A stretch of 64,000 bases of DNA from Polyporus tsugae. Taxonomy: Eukaryota > Basidiomycota > Agaricomycetes > Polyporales > Polyporaceae. Position 1 is the first letter of the stretch. Every line of letters starts with the position of its first letter. The stretch lies in assembly GCA_024305745.1 (NCBI GenBank), contig JAHRBS010000001.1, forward strand, positions 124,001-188,000. Direction: 5' to 3'. The notes under the pieces were generated by a model. It did no database searches and was not told where the DNA came from. It saw nothing but the letters and a program-made list of their open reading frames with translations. Below, piece after piece: positions 1-10,100 of the stretch. Both the position numbers and the translations under genes were made by a program.

Positions 1-2734
1 CGCAACCCGACATCTCGGTGCGTGGTGATAAACATGAGATTGCGAGCGCGATGTCGGATGAATAATCGACCTGAATCAATCCACCTCCGTCAGCCACAAA
101 GACTCGGCCGAAACAGGCAGGTTGGTGGATTGATACATACGCACGCGCATACATGCATGTACCTCGGCCGCGGAGCCCAGGCGGCGGTGGATTGGGCTTG
201 AGAACGGACTACAAGCGATCTGGTGTGGCAGGCTGGGAGTTGGGGATCAACCGCTGGCATGGCGGAGGAGTGGGGGACGAGTTTCCAGCGCCGGGGGGCA
301 CTGGCGTCGACTGGCGGGGATGGATTCGTTGCAGTGGCGCAGCTTCTCCAACGGTGCTTGCTGGCGTGATGCTCGACAGTTCGAGTTTAGCCGCTTCTCG
401 TCACGATTGGCCGAGCAAGTTCTACTCACCTCGTCGAGAAGTCGGCGCAGCACGGCCCTTCACAGGCCCGCGGGGGCGATGACACCGACGCATTCCGTCA
501 ACGGGCTCTTCCCGGGCAGATTTGCACGCTCAAACCGCATAAAAGAAGCGCGTCCAATTTTGCGAGGAAGAGTTGCATCCGAGCGCTCGCACCGCAGTGC
601 GCCGTATATGCCAACACTCCAGGTCCTCTCTAACGGCGGTCAGGGTTTCGTTGATTAAACCTGAACAGGCATGTGGTAGGTGGCAGAGGACGTACCAAGC
701 GCCATCCGTGTCTGGTCACAACAAGATGCAGCATGACCGCGAGAACGTCGAAACAGCCTGGAGATGAGAATGGTGTTCCTCCGTCGTCTTGAACTGAGGG
801 TGGCGCATCCAAAGATGTTCGCAGCGCCTCACTCGGGCTGCGTCATTCGACGTGGACGGTGATGGAGATCGACAATGCTCAACGAAACATTGGGCGCGAC
901 CCCTCCGCGCGCAATGGCGATCCCAGCCATGACAGCGTCCTCTACGCGCGCGGAGAGCGATGCATGCGCTTCTGGCATACGGGAACAGTGCGCCTGCGCG
1001 CGCGCACGTACTAGAAGACGACATCATTCGTCAAGTGCATAGAAACAAGGACGTGAGTGGACATACGGGCGGGTGGTGTCGACGAAGTGCCACACGTACT
1101 TGACCGCACCCATGATCCTTCGTGTTATTAAAATAAAATCCGCGCCGTGTGCCATGTTGGGCCGTGCGCCGTCTGCATGTTATGGACGGTGGGACAGCGA
1201 GCGGCATGCACTGCGGGCGACCATCAACATATCAGCAACATGATCAAACGATCAACTCAACATCTGCTTCCGCGGCCTTCTCGTCCACCTGTCATCAGGA
1301 TATCACATACACCTTGCCAGTCTGAATGCAGACGAATCTTACCGAGGTTGCGCGAGCGTGGAGAGGGTTCGAACCCCACGGGCCCCGCGTTCACCGCGTT
1401 CAACGTTCAAGTGGAGGGCTCGGACGAGCCTACGTTCGGATTCGGCCCTGCCCGAGTGTGCGTACTGTGTGCGCGCGACCTGGTTTCGGGCTCCCTCGAC
1501 GGTGTGCGGGGCGAGAACGGGGCGGACGAAAAGAAAGAGGAAGTGGAAGCCCAGATAAGCTGCTGCCAGATGGCCCAGGAGCTGGAGTGGGAGCTTCCCG
1601 AAGGCTGAGTTGCTTCCGTGCGAACCGGTGCTTAGGGCATGTCCGATTTGCGCACGGAGGTTGAAAAACATACGGGGGGCGACGTCGACGCGAGCGTGCA
1701 TGAGTGGATGGTCAGATAAATGCGCACACGCTCGTTGGAATCCGAGCTCGTCCGACATTACATCAGAGCGTTTGGCACAGGAAAGTGGCACGAAAAACTC
1801 GGATCGCCAAGGATGACGAGGAGCTGGAGACCGGGCGTTGACCCATGGTGCGGCGCAGGAGGACGCCGGAGAGTGGGCGGTTTCGGAGGCACAAGTGCCG
1901 ATTCGGAGAGAGCGCTGGAGAACAGAACACGAGAATTCGGAAAGAAGTCGCAGCGTCGAGGACAAGCACAGCCCGCGGGGAACACATGTACAGGACGTTC
2001 AGTTGATGATGAGGCGTGGCATGGGAGAGCTGCAGACGATGGTGCTGTGGACAAGGGGGGAAAGACACTCTACATTAAAATCGCCATCGAGACAGACTGA
2101 GAGCGAGTGGGGGCGCTCGTGCGAGCTGTGTACCAAGTTGGACGAGAATTCGAAGCGGTGAGCATAGAACGATATTGATATTTCGCGGGCTAGAAGATGT
2201 GGCGGACAGGGCTCGAGGGAGGAAAGTCGGGGCGAGCATTGCAGTCATAGAGAGTGATATATGGAGTCGCTGTCATACGACGAGCAGGAAGCATCTTTGG
2301 TGGTCTCTCGAGACACAGGCTGGGTCAGATGCGCTGCGTTAGTGCATCGAACACAAATAAAATGGAAGGCGCTTCTCCGGTGCGGGGCCCTCCGGCGCCT
2401 CTGTCTTGTCTATCGGCGCCTGCTCCGCTCCTCTTCTCACCTCCCCTCGTCTCTCGCCGCCAGCCTCCTCTGCCCCCATCTCTCTCCGCCTTCCGCTACC
2501 CTACCGCACGTCGCATCGCCCCTTCCTCCTCCGGCTATCTTGCCGACGTTCTGAGCTCATCTAGCATTCTCCACTGACCTCACTTGGCGAAACTCGACGT
2601 TCTTCTGGCCCAACCAATCGGCGGTAGCGCCAGATCTCTCCGCCCCTCGCGTATCTATATCTGCCCCAAGGGCCGATGTAAACTGCCCCCTCCGATACTC
2701 CCTCTGTCCGTATCGTCCTCTTCTCCCCCCGCCC
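1..2734. other. Upstream region of the ankyrin fragment; no gene recognised (repeated at 12584-15317 and 25185-27918)
   Basis: Only short ORFs on both strands, none with a recognisable domain or a convincing exon chain. The last 350 bases are rich in C and T, as is common just upstream of fungal start codons. The rest I cannot assign. Confidence 0.6.
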
Positions 2735-4923
2735 ATGCCTGGTGTATCCCGGAACCAGCGCACGGAGGCCAAGTACAACGTCACCCTAGACTGTGCGTCC
2801 TGCCTCCGTTTTTTTTTCTCCGTCCATACGTGCCTGACCGGCGTGCGCGATACAGTTCCCCACCTTGGCCTCCACTCCGCCGCGTCGTCCGGGAACCTCG
2901 GCCTTGTCACATATGCCCTCGATCACGGCCAGCCCGTGAATTCGGTCGTCGACGGCGTCCTCCCCCTGCATGTCGCGAGCTCTGGCGGGAACGACTTGAT
3001 CGTCCGTCTGCTCATCGAGCGCGGCGCAGATGTCAACGCTCCCAGGTATGTGGTCGTTATTGGTGCTCAAATTTTATTCGACGCTGGACGCCTGGTGCAA
3101 AGAGGTAGTCGGTGCGGAGCGTTCGGGTATCGCAGACGATTCCCGTTCGCTCCCCCGTTCTCCCCAGACGTTATGTTGAGGATCTCACATATGCGATGAG
3201 AATGAGACGGAATAGACGGCCCTCCCCATAAGTTCTGGTGAAATTTCCAGCATGAAAATATTCGTTGTACGGAGAGCTCGCGTGGTGCGGGCACTGCGAG
3301 GTAATCGCTCATGGCCGCGAGTGCAGCTAGAGGATGAGATGAGGATGGTAGGCTATGTATGCGTGTTACGCGCCTGGGACGATTCGACCGGTGCTGCCCG
3401 TGAGCTAACCGGGGAGATAGGCTTTGTGGAGGAGCTAGGGACTGTTCGGGAGCAGAACGTGACGTCGTCTGTACGGAGGAGCACATAAAGAGGATGTGCA
3501 CGTTCAACCTCACTTGGATGTCGCTCTCCGAACGCCTGGCACTGCCCATGTTCTCCCTACCCTCTGCCGTCCACGTCCCATTGAGCACCCTTATGTCCCT
3601 GATTTTCGTTACTGATTTCCCCCTCACCCATGCAGACTTCCTCGCAAATACTCGAGCGACAAACACAGGGACACCTCGGCGCCCATCGTTGGAACCTCGG
3701 GCTCGACCCCTCTCCATTTCGCGGCTGCGAACGGGCACGAGCAGGTCGTCCTCACTCTCCTCCTCCACGGGGCGCACCCCGATCGGCCCGACAAACACGG
3801 GGTGAACCCGGAAACGGTGGCGCGACAGAACGGCTGGGCTCGGTGCGCCGAGCTGCTGAGCAAGTGGACGCACGAGAAGGACCGGGACCTGCGTGAGCTC
3901 GAGGCGGTGAGCGGGTCGGTGTCGGTGCACGCAGCCGAGTTCGACAGCGTGAGCATCTACTCGCGGCAGGACATCGAGTGCCGAATCCGGCAGCAGGGGC
4001 TGCGGATGAAGTCGTCGATCGACAACGCGCTGAGCATGCTGAAGCCGCCGTTCCCGACGTCGCCGGCGTCGTCGGGGATGCTGCTGCACGAGGCGGTGTC
4101 GCCGCCGGCGATGGTGGGCTCGGCGTCGCTCGAGTCTTCGCCGGCGGCGTCGACGGGGCACGAGTTTGCGCAGTTGAACTGGGGCCGGCGACCGTCGCTG
4201 CCGCAGATATTCGACACGGCGTCGCACCCGGCGCACGGCCACTCGATGAGCACCGGGCAGGCGCAGGGGCCATCTCGCCACGCGGTCAAGTCTTCGGGGC
4301 GACCGTCGTTCTCGTCATCTCGACGGCCGCGATCTGCGGGGACGGATGGGGACAGCTCGGTGCTGTCGACGTCGTCGACTCCGGGGCGGCTGCGCGGGAA
4401 GCTGTCGCTGCTGTCGATGTTCAAGAAGACGGCGGGCGAGGGTGTGTCGTCTGCGTCGTCTCCGGGGCTCGCGACGCCCGAGAGCAGAGACAGCTTTACG
4501 GGCACGGGGAACTCGAGTTCGGGGATGGTGTCTGCGTGGGCGCGCGGTGAGTGTTCGCTGGCGGTGTTTCAGATTCGCGATTGGCGGGCTTCGCGGTGTT
4601 TGTTCCAGGGGCGATCGCGGTTTTCAGCCAGAGAAACAAACACGGACTCTGGGAAGGTATTGAGTCAAGATACTGGATTGGTGCAAGATACTGGATTGGT
4701 GCAAGATACTGGATTGGTGCAAGATACTGGATTGGTGCAAGATACTGGATTGGTGCAAGATACTGGATTGGTGCAAGATACTGGATTGGTGCAAGATACT
4801 GGATTGGTGCAAGATACTGGATTGGTGCAAGATACTGGATTGGTGCAAGATACTGGTACTGGTACTGGGATTGGGACGGGGTCTTGGTGCTGGGATTGGG
4901 TGGTGGTGCTGGTACTGGGATGA
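2735..4923 (+). pseudogene. Truncated ankyrin gene fused to minisatellite ORF (copy 1)
   Basis: Three exons follow the intact gene's splice pattern: 2735-2792, 2856-3045 and 3636-4923, giving an uninterrupted 511-aa reading frame. Residues 1-160 carry the same four ankyrin-type repeats as the intact protein (PLHVA, TPLHFAA). Homology to the intact gene stops at about 4523-4539. The frame then runs through unrelated sequence into about ten repeats of the hexapeptide QDTGLV and a Gly/Trp/Val-rich tail, losing the roughly 750-residue Ser/Pro-rich C-terminus. Intron 2 is 590 nt here against 390 nt in the intact gene. The promoter region is retained, so a truncated ankyrin protein could be made; expression is not shown by sequence. 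A GGTGAG donor-like site at about 4549 could also cause splicing out of the minisatellite. Confidence 0.75.
4666..4856 (+). repeat. 18-bp minisatellite, 10 units plus partial
   Basis: Perfect repeats of CAAGATACTGGATTGGTG followed by an 11-base partial unit. It encodes QDTGLV in the ankyrin frame and RYWIGA in the next frame, open in both. It is followed to about 5010 by G-rich DNA built from GGTACTGG, GGTGCTGGGA and similar runs, probably a decayed extension of the same array. Confidence 0.97.
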
Positions 4924-5249
4924 GGTTTTGGTGCTGGGACGAGGTGGGGGAGGGCTTTGGGAAGGCATTGGATCAAGGTGCTGGTACTGGCATTGCGACG
5001 AGGTATTGGGAGGGACTTGGGTAGACACGCCATGTACAGTGCTCTGAGGAAATATATTTTCTTCCCTCCGGACGCTCTCCGCCGTGACAGGCATAAGCTG
5101 TTCCATTTCTGTGTCTACGCATTACAAGAGGCATCTACACTGGGGCGCAGAGGTATGCATCCAAAGATACTTGTAAATTCCGGCTTCAACGCCGCGTGCA
5201 GTCGCAAGAGAAGGCGAAAATGCCCACTATGTACCGCTCGCAATACATT

Positions 5250-8200
5250 TCAACGGCCGAGTAGCCCGATCTCCCATTTGTACACGGCCGGTTGCATCGC
5301 ACGTCCGAACACTGCGCTGGAGAATGCGGACGTCAACGTAGTACTTAGGGCCCAATCTCTCAGACCGGCGAGCATAGACGAACGTTTACATACCCTGTGC
5401 ACCAGCGTCAACATGACGGCCTGCGACAAGGGGCTGGGACCGTTCAAAGGCATGACGACCGCGTTCGATTCTCGACGCCGCCAGACAATCATGCACGGCA
5501 GACCCGCGTCTCCCGTGCACGAGAGCAGCAGCGCTGCGTGGAGTACGCCAGGCGCAGACGCAGGATTAAATCATGGTACTCACCGCTGACATCCCGCCGC
5601 CAATGCACACCGCTGCGCGCACTGCCGACCTCGCGAGCACATTTTTGGCCGCCAGAGTGACCGTTGCAAGAACCTGAGTCTGCCGGGACACCCGCGTTGC
5701 CGGAAAACCCGCACAACTGCCGGGCGCCCCGTCGCACTCCAGCACGTCCGTCGAGCCGGCCAACAATGTGCCAGGACCATCAGTACAGAACGGAGTGAAA
5801 ACCGTTCAGCTTTGCTCACCAGTCACGGCCACCCGGACGTCCTGCGATGCACCAATTAATGCGTCTCCCATCATAGCCAGTCCCGCACACAGACTCCGTC
5901 GCGCCGGCGCGAATTTGCTGATCGTCTCGGAAGGCCGTCATCTCGCCGGTGAGAACGTTGTGAAGAGTCTACATGTGCCAGAAACACATTCAGAACAACG
6001 TTTGGCATTCGCTGACACCAGATGATGAGCTCACCGCGAGTTTTCCATCAGACACCCGAGACCGGTCGAGAGCCGAGATGCGGGAAGAGACACCCCGAAA
6101 GCGACGCCCGACCAAACTCCGAGTAGTTTCACTCGAAGATACAGCGGGACATTGCGATGGAGAGATTGTGGGGCTCCTGCGTCCAGAAGTCAGAAACAAA
6201 ACATCAACAGGCACAGTCACCGAGCTGTACTCACCGCCGGCGCAATCCGACTCTGCCGAGATCCGAGATTTATTGTCTAAACACAGCCGGAGGCTCTGCA
6301 ACGCGCGAAGAGCGAAACCACAGACGGCCGCCACGGAACAACAAGAGCGAGGCCGCGCGACGCAGGATGAGAGTCGACAGCGGTTTCACTCGGAGATACA
6401 GCGAGGGATGGCGAGAGCGAGACTTGTACCACTGCTTCATCCACAGGTGAGCAACGACGTAACACGCACACAGTAGCGGAGCGGCCGCACTTACCGTGAT
6501 TACAGCCACCACCGCCGCAACTGTACACCTCGTCCAGTGTCTGAAGTCGGCCAGGCGCTCCGTAGGGCACAGAAAGAATTAGCGAGAGACGACGGCTGGT
6601 CTCCGTGGAATGGTGAAAACAAGGAGACGTTGGGCGACACAGGATGGGAGTCGACAGCGGTTTCACTCGAAGAGACAACGAGAAGTGGAGGCGACCGTCG
6701 CAATGGTCGTGAGCCGAAACCTTGACCGTGCCAAACCCAAGCCCGTTCCGAGCCTACGTCTACTACTTACTCAATCAGAGCTGAACACGCGGAGATATTT
6801 ACCAACACGTACTTACAATTCGACGCGTCGAGCGACGAAAACATCCTGAGTCGAATAATGATGCGGCCGAGGTCTTGGTGGGTACTGAGAGGGAGACATA
6901 TCGAACACGCGATAATCGACAAAAAACGAAGGGAGGCGTTGCGCCGATGCAGGATGGGAGTCGACAGCGGTTTCACTCGGAGAGACAGCGGGAAGTGGAG
7001 GGGGCGACCGTCGCGTTGGTGGCGAGCGTGAGACCTTGAGTGTGCTAAATCCAAGCCCGTCGCGAGCCGACGTCTAGCACTCAGTCAGAGCTGAACACGC
7101 GGAGGCACTGGCTAAGACGCACTTACAGTTCGAGGCGTCGAGCGACGAAACGATCGCGAGTCGAATAACGACGCGGTCGAGGTCTTGGTGGGTACTAGGA
7201 GGTAGGGATATCGAGCGCGCGAATCCTCACTGTGGAGCGATGTGTCAGAGAGAGGGAAAGGCGAACGAGGGGAGGGCCAGTGATGGGGTGGAGACGTTCT
7301 TCAGGCCGGCTGAGGCTGTCACGGCTCATACTAACCTTGTGTCGCCTGATGCCGCCGTGCTCCCACGGAATCCGAACCGACAGGTCCTCGCATCAATCCT
7401 TCGTTCCTGGGGAACCGCGTCTCCAGACCCATTCTTCCGGAGGCGATGCATCTGCAAACGAAGAAGTCAACGTTCGCTCGCATAAAATTTCCCCCTCAAA
7501 ACAACGGACCCCGCGGGAGTAAGTATCTCAGCGACACCTGCTGATACACCGTGTTTTTTGAGCCCGACCAATCGGACGCACAGTCAGGTACACGAGTGTC
7601 CACTAGGTTTGTCGCCTCGGCAAGAGTGTTCAGACAGAGTCTAATCAAGAAACGCACACAGAGATTCAGGCCATGACACGAGCGCGTTGCTATACAAACG
7701 TACGGTATGCTGCTGACTAGTCAGGATTTACGATGGCATATCCGGAAATGTAGAGAACTCACCTCAAAGTATGATAGAATGTGCGGGGACGCACTGCTTC
7801 AACTTGGCAAGAACGAGACGGAACAATCCGAGCATGCTGGTGCAGCGCCGTCTCAGGGTCACTGTCGGCCATTGTATGCTTCGGGCCGCAGTTATGAGTT
7901 TCAGCTCCTTCGCCTCGCCATTTACGTACCTGATATTGTTCCGTTCTGCACATTCGAAGCGCGGCGTCGCGGGTGTCTGTGGTGACTACTCGGGTCTGTG
8001 TTGATCGTAACCAACGGCCGATATAAACAAACCTTGGCCCTTGTAAGCGCAGGTTTCACCGTGTCTCCCGAGCCGTTTCACTATCGCGACTAGCCATACC
8101 ATACGCGCACGCGGCGGGGGCCGGTCACTGCGTGCCGTGTATGCCAAGTCCCGCCGCGCCATCCGATCGGGCGACCTGCGGAAATAAAGACTGTTAATAT

Positions 8201-10100
8201 GCGGCAGGCGGCAGGATCGACGATGGACGTAAACAGTCGCACGCACTGTAGGCAATCGGCTTGTGTGCGCGTGAAGGTGTGATATTGCTCACGGTGTCAG
8301 AAACACACTGGAGATTGTCGGCGTGGATGGTTGCTGGGGCGATTGGACATTGCAGTGTATCAGCCATATCATCCGGCCGAAAGGCCCCAGCCGATGGCCA
8401 CGTTGAGGTTGCAGATTTGGGGAATGGCCGCGCTAGATTCTTTTTGCGAGTTCACAGGCCCGGCAACGGCATCCCAGCTGGCTCCGATGTTACGGAGGCC
8501 GCTCGCTTCATGTCTGCATGTCGCGCTCGAGCGACGCAGGTTGGCTCTATCAATCCGCGAATTAGTACGCTGATGGCGGACGAGTCCGGAATGGGCAGAC
8601 ACAAGCAGCCGAGGGTGAAAACTCCAACCGGTGGGTAAGTTGTCGATCCAATTAATACGGATCATTTGCCGTTCAGCATCCGTACACGAGGGTAACTCTA
8701 CAAGATCCGGAAGGCAACGCCTCACAATTGTGCATGTCCCCCGTCGCTTTCTCGTCTAATCGCGGGGTGAATTGAATTCCGAATGCGGACAATTTCCTGC
8801 GATGCAGAACACTTGATTCCGGCCGATTCCAGCTTTCACGCGAGCAGCTCACCGCGTTTCATGCTTGGCCGGCTCTACGGTAACAATTTTACCGCTGCAA
8901 CAGGCAGCGTGAAGTCTTTATCCAGGGACAATCATGGTCCCGTCGCTACTGCCGCACTGGCAGCAGACCACTCCAAACGAACGGCAACGGAACGTCCAAG
9001 TTGGCAAAGCGCAAGCAGTCAACAGAGAAGGTTTTTCTCCCAACCTTCTCCCAGACACTCGTCTGCCGGCCTGCAATCCCTGCGACAGAGTGGCCGGCCG
9101 CAAGTGTGCTCAAAACGCGCCATGCAGACGCTTGAAAACAGAAAGTCGGCGGGAACGCGGAGCCGACAAGGTGTGGGCATACAGCGCGCCCAAATATCCT
9201 TTGTTTATGACATGAAACATCGCTTCCAGCCCAGGCAATCTATTGTATTCAATCTCGCAGTCTGCAATCCCCGTCAAGTACCGCAAGCTGGGTGAACAGT
9301 GTTATCCCCGCATCCGGTCAAAACTGTTCCACCGCGAAGCCAATGTCATACGACATGGAGGTCGACAGGGGACGAAGCACCCGGTTTCCACCAGACCAGC
9401 GGTTTAGGCAGCTCCGCACATTCCTTCACTGGATGGAATATCCGGAGCTGCCGTGTGTGATGTATCGAGGCGCGCCGTATGACTGACGACCGGAGTGGTC
9501 TCCAGATGCGTCTTCTCACATTGCGCCAATGCCCGCGTTCGATACCAGGAACGCGACCGCGAATCACTTACCTTGGCTTCCAAGAAAATGAGAACGCGGA
9601 CCGCGAACGTCCACGCTCGGATAGAGGGTGTACGTGAGGCTGCGTTTCAGAATCACCTAGCGAAATGGGCGCATATGAGCATATAATCCTAGCGGACAAA
9701 TGGCAGAACGTCACGAATCGCCAGACAGACAAGAACGCAGAGTTCACTGACGCGAGACAATGAGTGGCCGTGCCAGCGGGCGATCGACGAAAGAAGCAGC
9801 AACATTTACATCAGAAAATCATATATCAGGTACCGCTCACGGCCGACGCGGTACCCGACTTGATGCAGCTAAACGGAGCTCTACTGTAGCACTGTAGTAC
9901 ACGTCGTGTGCCAGCATCCGGTCTTGACAGCAATGCGCACGGAGCCTTGTTTCAAAGACACCGCCTCCGAGTTTTTGTCCCTCGTATCAGTCTAAACCAT
10001 AGAACAACAGGGGCGACGCGATAACATCTGCTACTACCCGACCGCCACGCCAGAGAAAATAAACCATGAGCTCACCTTGCGGTCCATTGGTCATCTCCCA
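5250..10100 (-). other. Possible intron-rich gene of unknown function (copy 1), weak
   Basis: On the minus strand, consensus donors (GTGAGT, GTAAGT, GTGAGC) recur next to short open segments with alternating hydrophobic residues, for example before 9567, 7123, 6803, 6492, 6226, 5817 and 5575. Readable pieces include RAWTFAVRVLIFLEAK, DLDRVVIRLAIVSSLDASN and MMGDALIGASQDVRVAVT, and an ending at 5250 that reads AVYKWEIGLLGR then stop. I could not join them into one frame with consistent phases and recognise no family. It may be a decayed gene or chance signals in GC-rich DNA. Confidence 0.2.
6640..7210. repeat. Imperfect 310-bp tandem duplication (copy 1)
   Basis: The segment starting CAGGATGGGAGTCGACAGCG at 6640 recurs at 6950. 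The downstream block TCAGAGCTGAACACGCGGAG at 6775 recurs at 7085, and the GAGGTCTTGGTGGGTACT block also recurs, all at 310-bp spacing. Further diverged partial copies of the first motif occur at 6363 and 6127. On the minus strand each block holds an open segment of about 22 codons next to GTAAGT. Confidence 0.85.

Noticed and set aside
1365..1385. GGTTCGAACC resembling a tRNA T-arm or B box (also at 13948 and 26549)
   Set aside because: No matching A box, anticodon arm or acceptor stem on either strand, and the T-stem does not pair.
1339..1965. 208-aa minus-strand ORF and overlapping 153-aa plus-strand ORF (1147-1608) upstream of the ankyrin fragment
   Set aside because: No domain, no supporting splice sites, and both strands are equally open; coding status cannot be supported.
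3067..4281. 404-aa minus-strand ORF (also in the repeat copies)
   Set aside because: Antisense shadow of ankyrin exon 3 and intron 2; the Arg-rich, low-complexity reading is a by-product of GC-rich codons.
4666..4856. Possible CRISPR array
   Set aside because: Repeats are contiguous 18-mers with no spacers; a simple minisatellite in eukaryotic DNA.
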